A stretch of DNA of 64,000 bases from Paraburkholderia madseniana. GTDB taxonomy: Bacteria; Pseudomonadota; Gammaproteobacteria; Burkholderiales; Burkholderiaceae. Location of the stretch: the NCBI RefSeq assembly GCF_009690905.1, contig NZ_VOSW01000052.1, forward strand, positions 1 through 64,000, given 5' to 3'. The position numbers and the translations under genes were made by a program. Positions within the stretch are counted from its first letter, which is position 1. Each line of letters begins with the position of its first letter. The notes under the pieces are model-generated. The model did no database searches, was not told where the DNA came from, and worked only from the letters and a program-made list of their open reading frames with translations. Positions 51,738-59,474 of this stretch are shown here, one piece after another.

Positions 51738-53660
51738 ATGGATATCTACAGCAGTTTCGCGACCCGCTTCGAGAAAACGCGAGAAGATGAGCTCTCGCTC
51801 GAGGAGTATCTCGCGCTCTGCAAAGACAATCCCGCCGCGTACGCTACGGCTGGCGAACGCATGTTGACGGCAATCGGTGAACCAGAACAGATCGACACTC
51901 GCAACGATCCGCGCATGTCGCGTATCTTCGCGAACAAGGTCATCAAGGTATACCCCGCATTCCGTGAGTTCTACGGAATGGAAGAAGTGATCGAGCAGGT
52001 GGTCGCCTACTTCCGGCACTCGGCCCAGGGGCTCGAAGAAAAGAAACAGATTCTGTATCTGCTGGGACCGGTCGGCGGCGGTAAATCGTCGATCGCGGAA
52101 CGTCTGAAGCAACTCATGGAACGCGTGCCGTTCTACTCGATCAAGGGCTCGCCCGTGAACGAGTCGCCGCTCGGTCTGTTCGATTACGACGAGGACGGTC
52201 CGATCCTCGAAGAGCAATACGGTATTCCACGCCGCTACCTGAAAAACATTCTGAGCCCGTGGGCGGTGAAGCGCCTGCACGAATACAACGGCGACATCCG
52301 CAAATTCCGCGTGGTGCGCCGCTACCCGTCGATCCTTCGTCAGATCGGTATCGCCAAGACCGAACCGGGTGACGAAAACAATCAGGACATTTCGTCGCTG
52401 GTCGGTAAGGTCGACATCCGCAAACTTGAACAGTATGCGCAGGACGATGCGGACGCATATAGCTACTCCGGTGGCCTGTGCCTTGCGAACCAGGGCCTGC
52501 TCGAGTTCGTCGAAATGTTCAAGGCACCGATCAAGGTCTTGCACCCGCTGCTCACCGCGACTCAGGAAGGCAACTTCAAGGGCACGGAGGGCTTCGGCGC
52601 GATCCCGTTCGATGGCATCATCCTCGCTCACTCGAACGAGTCGGAATGGAAGGCGTTCCGAAATAACCGCAACAACGAAGCACTACTCGACCGGATCTTC
52701 GTTGTGAAGGTGCCGTACTGCCTGCGCTACGGTGAAGAGGTCAAGATCTACGAGAAGCTGCTGCGCAATTCGTCGCTGGCCAGTGCGATATGCGCGCCGG
52801 GTACGTTGAAGATGATGGCGCAGATGTCGGTGCTCACGCGCTTGCAGGAGCCGGAAAATTCCAGCCTGTTCTCGAAGATGCAGGTGTACGACGGCGAGAA
52901 TCTCAAGGACACCGATCCGAAGGCCAAGTCGTATCAGGAGTATCGTGATTTCGCGGGCGTGGATGAAGGGATGACCGGCGTGTCGACCCGCTTCGCGTTC
53001 AAGATCCTGTCACGCGTATTCAACTTCGATTCGACGGAAGTCGCGGCGAACCCTGTGCATTTGATGTACGTGCTCGAACAGCAGATCGAGCGCGAGCAGT
53101 TCCCACCGGAAACCGAACAGAAGTACCTGTCGTTCATCAAGGACGTGTTGGCATCGCGCTATGCCGAGTTCATCGGCAAGGAGATTCAGACCGCGTATCT
53201 GGAGTCGTATTCCGAGTATGGTCAGAATATTTTCGATCGCTACGTGACGTATGCAGACTTCTGGATTCAGGATCAGGAGTTCCGCGACCACGACACCGGC
53301 GAGAGTTTCGACCGCGCGGCGCTGAACGCCGAACTGGAGAAGATCGAGAAACCTGCGGGCATCAGCAACCCGAAGGACTTCCGCAACGAGATCGTGAACT
53401 TCGTGCTGCGTGCGCGGGCTGCGAATGCGGGGAAGAATCCCGCGTGGATCAGCTACGAGAAGCTGCGCGTCGTGATCGAAAAGAAGATGTTCTCGAACAC
53501 GGAAGAGCTGTTGCCGGTGATTTCGTTCAACGCCAAGGGTTCGGCGGAAGAGCAACGCAAGCACGAAGACTTCGTCAATCGCATGGTGACGAAGGGCTAT
53601 ACGCCGAAGCAGGTGCGCTTGCTGTGTGATTGGTATCTGCGCGTGCGCAAGTCGTCATGA
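51738..53660 (+). CDS. prkA: PrkA-type serine protein kinase
   Basis: The 640-residue protein is the YeaG/PrkA type: an N-terminal AAA-like ATPase with the P-loop GPVGGGKSS at residues 110-118 and a C-terminal PrkA domain. In Bacillus and enterobacteria the protein has kinase or ATPase activity and takes part in stress, starvation and sporulation responses. A strong GAGGAGGTAGC precedes the ATG. The gene is followed by yeaH and spoVR, the conserved three-gene stress operon. Its length of about 640 residues is typical. Confidence 0.95.
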   Translation: MDIYSSFATRFEKTREDELSLEEYLALCKDNPAAYATAGERMLTAIGEPEQIDTRNDPRMSRIFANKVIKVYPAFREFYGMEEVIEQVVAYFRHSAQGLEEKKQILYLLGPVGGGKSSIAERLKQLMERVPFYSIKGSPVNESPLGLFDYDEDGPILEEQYGIPRRYLKNILSPWAVKRLHEYNGDIRKFRVVRRYPSILRQIGIAKTEPGDENNQDISSLVGKVDIRKLEQYAQDDADAYSYSGGLCLANQGLLEFVEMFKAPIKVLHPLLTATQEGNFKGTEGFGAIPFDGIILAHSNESEWKAFRNNRNNEALLDRIFVVKVPYCLRYGEEVKIYEKLLRNSSLASAICAPGTLKMMAQMSVLTRLQEPENSSLFSKMQVYDGENLKDTDPKAKSYQEYRDFAGVDEGMTGVSTRFAFKILSRVFNFDSTEVAANPVHLMYVLEQQIEREQFPPETEQKYLSFIKDVLASRYAEFIGKEIQTAYLESYSEYGQNIFDRYVTYADFWIQDQEFRDHDTGESFDRAALNAELEKIEKPAGISNPKDFRNEIVNFVLRARAANAGKNPAWISYEKLRVVIEKKMFSNTEELLPVISFNAKGSAEEQRKHEDFVNRMVTKGYTPKQVRLLCDWYLRVRKSS

Positions 53661-53675
53661 TACGCACTGCGTGCC

Positions 53676-53700
53676 GCCCGCGCGGTCCGACCGCGCGGGC
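53676..53700 (+). promoter_or_regulatory. Long palindrome between prkA and yeaH
   Basis: GCCCGCGCGGTC and GACCGCGCGGGC form a near-perfect palindrome with a single base between the arms. No T-run follows, so it may stabilise or separate the prkA message rather than terminate it. Confidence 0.6.
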
Positions 53701-53796
53701 ACCTTGCGAAGCGCAAGTTGCATGGACATAGCGTTGTGTTTGCGGACATGCCTATTGCAACGTGCGTCTCGCGCAGCGGAAATTGCGACTGCATAG

Positions 53797-53830
53797 GACC
53801 GGAGTAAGCGCTGAAGCGCCAACTCCGGTC
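53797..53830 (+). repeat. Hairpin element before yeaH, fourth copy of the kguT-leader family
   Basis: The outer stem is GACCGGAGT with ACTCCGGTC, the inner stem GCGC/GCGC, the loop TGAA and the internal loop AA/CA. Against the kguT copies, A to G and T to C changes in the outer stem are compensatory. The upstream flank GCGACTGCATAG matches the GCAACTGCATGG linker of the kguT array. The GTG start of yeaH lies 17 nt downstream, with CTGGAG between. Confidence 0.9.
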
Positions 53831-53847
53831 GATACTGGAGACCGGGC

Positions 53848-55119
53848 GTGCTTCATCAAATCATCGACCGCAGGTTAGCTGGTAAGAACAAGAGCATTGC
53901 AAACCGCGAGCGTTTTTTACGTCGCGTTAAAAACTACATTCGTCGCGCCGTCTCGGAAGCGGTTCGCGATCGCAGCATCAAGGATATTCAGAACACCCAG
54001 AGCATCACCATCCCGCGCAAGGACATCGCGGAACCGTCGTTCCGGCATGGTCCCGGCGGCAAGCGGGAAATGGTGCATCCGGGCAATTCCGACTACATCC
54101 GCGGCGACAAGATCCAGCGCCCGCAAGGGGGCGGCGGCGGAGGCGGGGGCAACCAGGCGAGCAACGAGGGCGAGGGTCAGGACGACTTCGTGTTCGAGCT
54201 GAGCCGCGAAGAATTCATGCAGTATTTCTTCGACGACCTCGAACTGCCGCGTCTCGTCAAAACCCATCTGATGGCCGTGCCCACGTGGAAAAGCATCCGC
54301 GCCGGCTGGGCGGCCGAAGGCACGCCAAACAATATCGACGTGGTCCGTTCGCTGCGCAGCGCGCTCGGCCGCCGGATTGCGCTTGGTGCGCCGCTCGTCA
54401 ATCAGTTGCACGAGATGGAACGGCAACTCGAAGTGATGAAGGCCGATCCGGACGACCGGCGCGAGGAGATCAAACTGCTCGAAGAGGAAATCCACCATTT
54501 GCGCGGGCGCATCTGGCGCATTCCGTTTATCGATCCGTTCGATCTGCGCTACGTGAACCGGGTGAAGCAGCCCACGCCGTCCAGCCAGGCGGTGATGTTC
54601 TGTCTGATGGATGTGTCCGGTTCCATGGACGAGCAGCGCAAGGATCTCGCCAAGCGCTTTTTCATCCTGCTGTATCTGTTCCTCAAGCGTAACTACGAAA
54701 AGATCGAAGTGGTGTTCATTCGCCACCACACCCGCGCCGAAGAGGTCGACGAAGACACGTTCTTTCATTCGACGGAAAGCGGCGGCACGGTGGTGTCGAG
54801 CGCGCTGGAGCTGATGCAGAAGGTGATGGACGAGCGCTATTCGCCGACTGAATGGAATATTTACGGCGCTCAGGCTTCTGACGGCGACAATTGGACCGAC
54901 GATTCGCCCAAGTGCCGCAAGATACTTTCGGATGACATCCTGGAGAAGGTGCGCTATTTTGCGTATATCCAGGTTACGCCGGAAGAGCAGAACTTGTGGC
55001 TCGAATATGCACAGTTGGCGCTGAGCCAGCCGCACATGGCGATGAAGAAGGTCGAGACCGCGGCTGACATTTATCCGGTGTTTCGGGAGTTGTTTGAAAA
55101 GCAGGTGGCGTCTTCATGA
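53848..55119 (+). CDS. yeaH: YeaH/YhbH family VWA-like protein (DUF444)
   Basis: The 423-residue protein has a basic N-terminal region (DRRLAGKNKSIANRERFLRR), a glycine-rich linker near residue 95 and a von Willebrand A-like domain with the MIDAS-type motif LMDVSGSMDE near residue 254. It starts at GTG 53848. YeaH partners with the PrkA/YeaG kinase in E. coli, where the pair affects nitrogen-starvation and RpoS-linked stress tolerance. A four-base overlap couples it to spoVR. Its leader carries the structured hairpin element that recurs before kguT. Confidence 0.93.
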   Translation: MLHQIIDRRLAGKNKSIANRERFLRRVKNYIRRAVSEAVRDRSIKDIQNTQSITIPRKDIAEPSFRHGPGGKREMVHPGNSDYIRGDKIQRPQGGGGGGGGNQASNEGEGQDDFVFELSREEFMQYFFDDLELPRLVKTHLMAVPTWKSIRAGWAAEGTPNNIDVVRSLRSALGRRIALGAPLVNQLHEMERQLEVMKADPDDRREEIKLLEEEIHHLRGRIWRIPFIDPFDLRYVNRVKQPTPSSQAVMFCLMDVSGSMDEQRKDLAKRFFILLYLFLKRNYEKIEVVFIRHHTRAEEVDEDTFFHSTESGGTVVSSALELMQKVMDERYSPTEWNIYGAQASDGDNWTDDSPKCRKILSDDILEKVRYFAYIQVTPEEQNLWLEYAQLALSQPHMAMKKVETAADIYPVFRELFEKQVASS

Positions 55120-56834
55120 CGGCAAAGCCCCTGCACAACGAAGCGCGCGGCGATCAGCCGGCGCGCGGGAAAGGCGTGCCGCAGCAGCAACAGTCGGGGC
55201 ATGCCGAGGCGAAGGCGGACGATACGGGAGCCGCCGCAGCCGGAGCAGTCGACGCCGCTGCAGCACGGGGACACACCGGAACGCCCACTGAGGGGCAAAG
55301 GGAAGTCCGTATGAACGTAGCCGATAGACGGCCTCTGCCGTGCCCGTCCGACTGGACCTTCGAATTGATCGAAGAGTACGACTCGCATATTGCCCGTGTT
55401 GCAGAGCAATATGAACTCGACGTGTATCCGATCCAGCTCGAACTCATCAGCGCCGAACAGATGATGGACGCTTACGCGTCCGTCGGCATGCCGGTGAACT
55501 ACCGTCACTGGTCGTTCGGCAAACACTTTCTCTCCACCGAAAAGAGCTACCGTCGCGGGCAGATGGGGCTGGCGTACGAGATCGTCATCAATTCGAACCC
55601 TTGCATCGCTTACCTGATGGAAGAGAACACGATGACGATGCAGGCGCTCGTCATCGCGCACGCGGCCTATGGCCACAATTCGTTTTTCAAGGGCAACTAT
55701 CTGTTCAAGCTGTGGACGGATGCACACGCGATCATCGATTACCTCGTCTACGCGAAGAATTACATCGCGGAGTGCGAAGAACGCTTCGGGCTTGACCGGG
55801 TGGAGGAGCTGCTCGACTCGTGCCATGCGTTGATGAATTACGGCGTGGACCGCTACAAACGTCCGCAGAAACTGTCGCTGGAAAAGGAGTTTGCGGCGCG
55901 CCGCGAACGTGAGGCTTATCTGCAATCGCAGGTCAACGAACTGTGGCGCACCTTGCCGACCCGGCATACGCCGTTGCCGGAGGAAATCGAGGAGCGTTAT
56001 CCGCCGGAGCCGCAGGAAAACCTGCTGTATTTCGCGGAGAAGAACGCACCGCTGCTCGAGCCGTGGGAGCGGGAAGTGATCCGCATCGTGCGCAAGGTCG
56101 GCCAGTATTTCTATCCGCAGCGGCAAACCCAGGTCATGAACGAAGGCTGGGCGACGTTCTGGCATTACACCTTGCTCAACACGATGTATGCCCAGGGCAA
56201 GCTGGAAGACGGCTTCATGATGGAGTTTCTCCATTCGCACAGCAACGTGGTCTACCAGCCGCCGGTCACGAAACCGTACTACAGCGGCATTAACCCGTAT
56301 GCGCTCGGCTTTTCGATGATGAGCGATATCCGCCGGATCTGCGAATCGCCGACGGAGGAGGACCGCAAGTGGTTCCCCGAACTGGCGGGCAGCCCGTGGC
56401 TGCAGGCAATGCACTATGCGATGCGCAACTTCAAGGACGAGAGTTTCGTCGCGCAGTATCTGTCGCCGCATCTGATCCGTGAGATGCGTCTGTTCTCGGT
56501 GCTCGACGACGACATGCGCGATGCGCTCGAAGTGTCCGCGATTCATGACGACAGCGGGTATCAGTACGTGCGTCAGGCGTTGTCGCGGCAGTACGACATG
56601 CATCATCGGGAGCCGAATATCCAGGTGTGGGCGGTGAATACGCGGGGCGACCGGAGTCTGACGCTGCGGCATTTCATGAGCGACAACCGGCATCTGTCCG
56701 GCGACAGCGATGAAGTGCTCAAGCACATGGCGCGCTTGTGGCAGTTCGACGTCTACCTGGAAAGCGTCGATGAGAATGGCACGGTGAGGAAGCGGTATGA
56801 GTGTAAGTATGTGCCGCCGGCGATAAGGGTTTGA
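55116..56834 (+). CDS. spoVR: SpoVR family protein
   Basis: The 572-residue frame begins at ATG 55116, overlapping yeaH by 4 bp. The first 65 residues are low-complexity (Gln, Ala, Gly), and the core begins near ATG 55311 with PCPSDWTFELIEEYDSHIARV, at the usual E. coli YcgB position. Either start is possible; the short form has GGGAAG upstream. Blocks NYRHWSFGKHFLSTEKSY, YEIVINSNPCIAYLMEENTM and HAAYGHNSFFKGNYLF are family hallmarks. SpoVR proteins act with YeaG/YeaH in stress or sporulation pathways; a direct activity is not established. A 60-bp piece of this gene recurs at 58096. Confidence 0.93.
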   Translation: MTAKPLHNEARGDQPARGKGVPQQQQSGHAEAKADDTGAAAAGAVDAAAARGHTGTPTEGQREVRMNVADRRPLPCPSDWTFELIEEYDSHIARVAEQYELDVYPIQLELISAEQMMDAYASVGMPVNYRHWSFGKHFLSTEKSYRRGQMGLAYEIVINSNPCIAYLMEENTMTMQALVIAHAAYGHNSFFKGNYLFKLWTDAHAIIDYLVYAKNYIAECEERFGLDRVEELLDSCHALMNYGVDRYKRPQKLSLEKEFAARREREAYLQSQVNELWRTLPTRHTPLPEEIEERYPPEPQENLLYFAEKNAPLLEPWEREVIRIVRKVGQYFYPQRQTQVMNEGWATFWHYTLLNTMYAQGKLEDGFMMEFLHSHSNVVYQPPVTKPYYSGINPYALGFSMMSDIRRICESPTEEDRKWFPELAGSPWLQAMHYAMRNFKDESFVAQYLSPHLIREMRLFSVLDDDMRDALEVSAIHDDSGYQYVRQALSRQYDMHHREPNIQVWAVNTRGDRSLTLRHFMSDNRHLSGDSDEVLKHMARLWQFDVYLESVDENGTVRKRYECKYVPPAIRV

Positions 56835-56880
56835 GTTCGCTCGGCCTTGTCGCGTGGAGGCTGGTTTTCTGATGTGTCCG

Positions 56881-56914
56881 AAGCCCCTGTTTGTCTATGA
56901 CGAACAGGGGCTTT
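56881..56914 (+). terminator. Terminator of the prkA-yeaH-spoVR operon
   Basis: AAGCCCCTGTT and AACAGGGGCTT form an 11-bp perfect stem around TGTCTATGACG, followed by TCG. It lies 47 bp past the spoVR stop codon. The T-run is short, but the stem is strong. Confidence 0.75.
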
Positions 56915-56949
56915 CGTCATTCGGAGTCTGGCTGGTCGCCTGGCCTCCG

Positions 56950-57027
56950 TTTTTCAGTAATTCGTGAAAAAGTACTGAAAAAACCACAGACGGGCATTTT
57001 TCAGTAAAATATAAAAAATTACTGAAA
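56950..57027 (+). promoter_or_regulatory. Double inverted-repeat region before the nucleotidyltransferase gene
   Basis: TTTTTCAGTA at 56950 pairs with TACTGAAAAA at 56973, and TTTCAGTAA at 56999 pairs with TTACTGAAA at 57019. The two units are 47 bp apart. The second ends just before the gene, so the region probably contains an operator that also sets translation. The DNA is strikingly AT-rich compared with its surroundings. Confidence 0.72.
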
Positions 57028-57033
57028 GGTCCC

Positions 57034-58086
57034 ATGCCGCCTTTTCCTCTCTACGAGCAGCAAGAGCAAGCCTACTGCTCCCAGTTCGCCAACATCGAAC
57101 AGGCCGCGGCCACTCAGGACAAGGTCCTGATGGGCGCGCCCGGAACGGTTATCGAACATAAACGGGGCGGGGCTATCTACTACGCCCGTCAGTACATGGG
57201 GCCGGAAGGCAAGAAGCAGGAGGAGAGCCTTGGCGGTCCAAAGGGCGATCCAGAGGTGGATAGCCGGGTGGAGGAGGTGCGGCAACGCATCGATCTGAGC
57301 AAGGATCTCATCTCGCGAATCCGCGATCTCGGCAAGCTGGGTTTTCAACTGGCAGACAACAAAACCTACGCTACCGTCGGCGTTCTTTACAATTACGGCC
57401 TTTTCGAGGCCGGGGCTGTGCTGGTCGGCTCGCACGCTTACGCCGTGATTCTCAACTCGCTCGGCATCAAGGCCGTCTCATACGAGACCGAGGATATCGA
57501 TATCGCGCGCCGGCATCAGCTCGCGCTCGTCAATCTTCCCGAAGGCGGACTGCTCGCGATGCTCAAGGAGACTGGAATTAACTTCGTGCCGGTCCCTGCC
57601 ATGAAACGCGGCGAGGCGTCCACATCGTTTACAGAGGCAGGGAAGTCGCGCTTTCATGTCGACTTGCTGGTTCCCTCGCATGACGATTCGTTTCCCACGG
57701 TGCCTGTGGCCGAGCTCAATGCGCATGCCACGGGCTTGCCGTATCTGGCCTACCTGCTAGGCCGATCCCAGGCCGGAACGCTCGTGTCACGGCATGGCGC
57801 TGTGCCCGTGCGCGTGCCTGACGCAGCCCGCTTTGCCATTCACAAACTACTCGTGTCGCGCCTGCGAACGAACACGCTCGTCAAGTCGCAAAAGGATGTG
57901 CGCCAGGCGTCGGTATTGCTGGCCATGCTCGGTGAACATCGCACCGGCGACATCGAAGACGCCTGCGCCGAACTTCCGCGATCGGCGCGAGCACTTGTGC
58001 GCCGCACCTTGCCTGAAGTCGAAGCGTTAATGCGTGACGCTCACGAAGCCGGGCTCGAAGAGCTTGCAACGAGCCTCTCGGGATGA
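57034..58086 (+). CDS. GSU2403-like nucleotidyltransferase-fold protein
   Basis: The 350-residue protein has a nucleotidyltransferase core with GS at residues 132-133 (VLVGSHAYAVILNSLG) and the acidic pair in ETEDIDIAR at 154 and 156, and it resembles GSU2403-family (NTP_transf_8) proteins, from memory. The start follows weakly at AAGGTCCC. It lies between two other nucleotidyltransferase-rich or spoVR-derived segments, outside the conserved prkA operon. Proteins of this fold can be nucleotide-transferring antitoxins, toxins or immunity factors. No HEPN partner follows directly; the next genes are an MNT-HEPN pair. Confidence 0.72.
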   Translation: MPPFPLYEQQEQAYCSQFANIEQAAATQDKVLMGAPGTVIEHKRGGAIYYARQYMGPEGKKQEESLGGPKGDPEVDSRVEEVRQRIDLSKDLISRIRDLGKLGFQLADNKTYATVGVLYNYGLFEAGAVLVGSHAYAVILNSLGIKAVSYETEDIDIARRHQLALVNLPEGGLLAMLKETGINFVPVPAMKRGEASTSFTEAGKSRFHVDLLVPSHDDSFPTVPVAELNAHATGLPYLAYLLGRSQAGTLVSRHGAVPVRVPDAARFAIHKLLVSRLRTNTLVKSQKDVRQASVLLAMLGEHRTGDIEDACAELPRSARALVRRTLPEVEALMRDAHEAGLEELATSLSG

Positions 58087-58095
58087 GCGACATCC

Positions 58096-58155
58096 GCCGC
58101 ATCTGATCCGCGAGATGCGTCTGTTCTCGGTGCTCGATGACGACATGCGCGATGC
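58096..58155 (+). pseudogene. 60-bp fragment of a spoVR gene
   Basis: These 60 bp match spoVR at 56465-56524 except at two positions, CGT to CGC and GAC to GAT, both synonymous. The encoded residues are PHLIREMRLFSVLDDDMRDA. No start or stop of spoVR is included. Synonymous-only differences mean the copy came from a functional, slightly diverged spoVR and not from a recent local duplication. It marks a recombination scar at the right side of the first nucleotidyltransferase gene. Confidence 0.85.
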
Positions 58156-58175
58156 CGCCGTCGCATTGCGTCTTT

Positions 58176-58259
58176 TACCGGAAAACGGTACTATTTTACC
58201 GGTTTCCGGTATTTAATTTCAAATACCGATTTCCGGTAACAAAGTACCGAAAAAGGGTA
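58176..58259 (+). promoter_or_regulatory. Array of four TACCG-N5-CGGTA boxes
   Basis: Four 15-bp dyads lie at 58176-58190, 58197-58211, 58224-58238 and 58245-58259. The first three keep TACCG and CGGTA arms exactly; the last reads TACCG and GGGTA. Start-to-start spacings are 21, 27 and 21 bp, so the first and second and the third and fourth boxes sit two helical turns apart. The array ends 4 bp before the MNT gene start. A cooperative autorepressor site is likely. Confidence 0.85.
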
Positions 58260-58263
58260 TTTG

Positions 58264-58830
58264 ATGCTCGCGGACTTTCTTCTCACACCTAAACAGCAGC
58301 GCATTCTGGGCGCGTTTGTTCTGAACCCGGAACGCGCTTATTCGCTTTCTGAATTGTTCGAGTTGAGCGGCGGCGGCCGAAGCTCCACTCAGGACTTCGT
58401 CGCGAAATTGCTTGCAGGTGACGTGGTCCTTCAGCAGTCCGGCGGACGTGCGCTTTACCAGGCGAACACTCAGCATCCGCTTTACCCGGAGCTGCGACAA
58501 ATCGCGGTCAAGAGCTTTGGCCTGAAGGAGCCGATCGAGCGCGCGCTGGCCATGATCAGCGACAAAATAAAGTACGCGTTCATCTTCGGCTCGATGGCCG
58601 CTGGAACGGCTGGGTCCGCTAGTGACATCGACGTCATGGTGATCGGCGACGCGCGTCTCGGCCGCGTGCAACGCGAACTCGACGTGGCAGGTGAGGCGCT
58701 TGGCAGGGAAATCCACGTGAGCGTGTACCCGGAGCATGAGTGGGAGCAAAAGCGCCGCTCGGATCCCGTGCTAGAGTCAATCGATCAAGGCCCGAAAATC
58801 ATGCTCGATGTTTCCACTTCAACTGACTGA
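58264..58830 (+). CDS. MNT-type nucleotidyltransferase with winged-helix head (antitoxin-like)
   Basis: The 188-residue protein begins with a winged-helix domain (LLTPKQQRILGAFVLNPERA, then YSLSELFELSGGGRSSTQDF). A minimal nucleotidyltransferase domain follows with GS at 109-110 and the acidic pair D121 and D123 (FIFGSMAAGTAGSASDIDVM). In known MNT-HEPN systems this enzyme adds AMP to the HEPN toxin. The head could bind the palindromic boxes just upstream. The frame overlaps the HEPN gene by 23 bp. The ATG at 58264 is used; a TTG lies immediately before it. Confidence 0.86.
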   Translation: MLADFLLTPKQQRILGAFVLNPERAYSLSELFELSGGGRSSTQDFVAKLLAGDVVLQQSGGRALYQANTQHPLYPELRQIAVKSFGLKEPIERALAMISDKIKYAFIFGSMAAGTAGSASDIDVMVIGDARLGRVQRELDVAGEALGREIHVSVYPEHEWEQKRRSDPVLESIDQGPKIMLDVSTSTD

Positions 58831-59287
58831 AAAGCTAACCGGCATGCTCAACGCCGCGTACGTCCGTAAGACGCCGTTCACCGCGGCGAACGCCGTGCAG
58901 TTTCGCCGCAACGCCGCGTCGTTTTTCCAGGCGGCAAAGGACGACAGACATTCGCCCATCGTGCGCTATGCCAATGCCTATGAAGCGGTGCACGCGTTGG
59001 CTGTTGGATTTATTTACATCCATGGCCTGGCGCCAGGTGGCGGGGATGGCCACCGTATTAAGGTAATCGGAACCTTGCTCGATCACGTCAAACCGGACCT
59101 CGATCTCGACGACCGTTCGGAGATTGAATACGCCGCGCGGCAACGCAACGAGAAAATCTATGAATCGCCTGCGCCGCCGCCGTCGGTTAAGGCTGTCGAA
59201 GACCTGATCGCGATTGTGGGCAACGTCAAGGCACTGATCAGGCAGCAATGGCCAAGCTGGTACGCGCTGAAAGCCGACAAGCCATAA
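58808..59287 (+). CDS. HEPN-domain protein (toxin-like partner)
   Basis: The 159-residue protein is helical. Its catalytic region reads ARQRNEKIYES: Arg111, Lys116 and Tyr118 align with the R-x4-H-x-Y motif of HepT-type HEPN ribonucleases, but the histidine is Lys here. Asn114 remains. The SAV_6107-like HEPN branch often has an RN-x3-Y pattern, so the change may be a branch trait rather than inactivation. The gene overlaps the MNT gene by 23 bp, as expected for an operon pair. The start at 58808 is the first in frame; ATG 58844 is a shorter option. Confidence 0.8.
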   Translation: MFPLQLTEKLTGMLNAAYVRKTPFTAANAVQFRRNAASFFQAAKDDRHSPIVRYANAYEAVHALAVGFIYIHGLAPGGGDGHRIKVIGTLLDHVKPDLDLDDRSEIEYAARQRNEKIYESPAPPPSVKAVEDLIAIVGNVKALIRQQWPSWYALKADKP

Positions 59288-59474
59288 CCGATGCCGCGCT
59301 GCAGCATCATGCCGCCCAGTGCCCCGTTGCCCCTAACAACCCCCCATCTTTCCCTTGCCATTCTGTAAAATTCGCGCACGCGCGCTATAGGTGCCACCGC
59401 GGCACCTCGATGCGCGCGTTGTGAAGGCGGCGCCACGACCGCTACCTCCGTTAAAAGACAAGGAAGACAACAGC

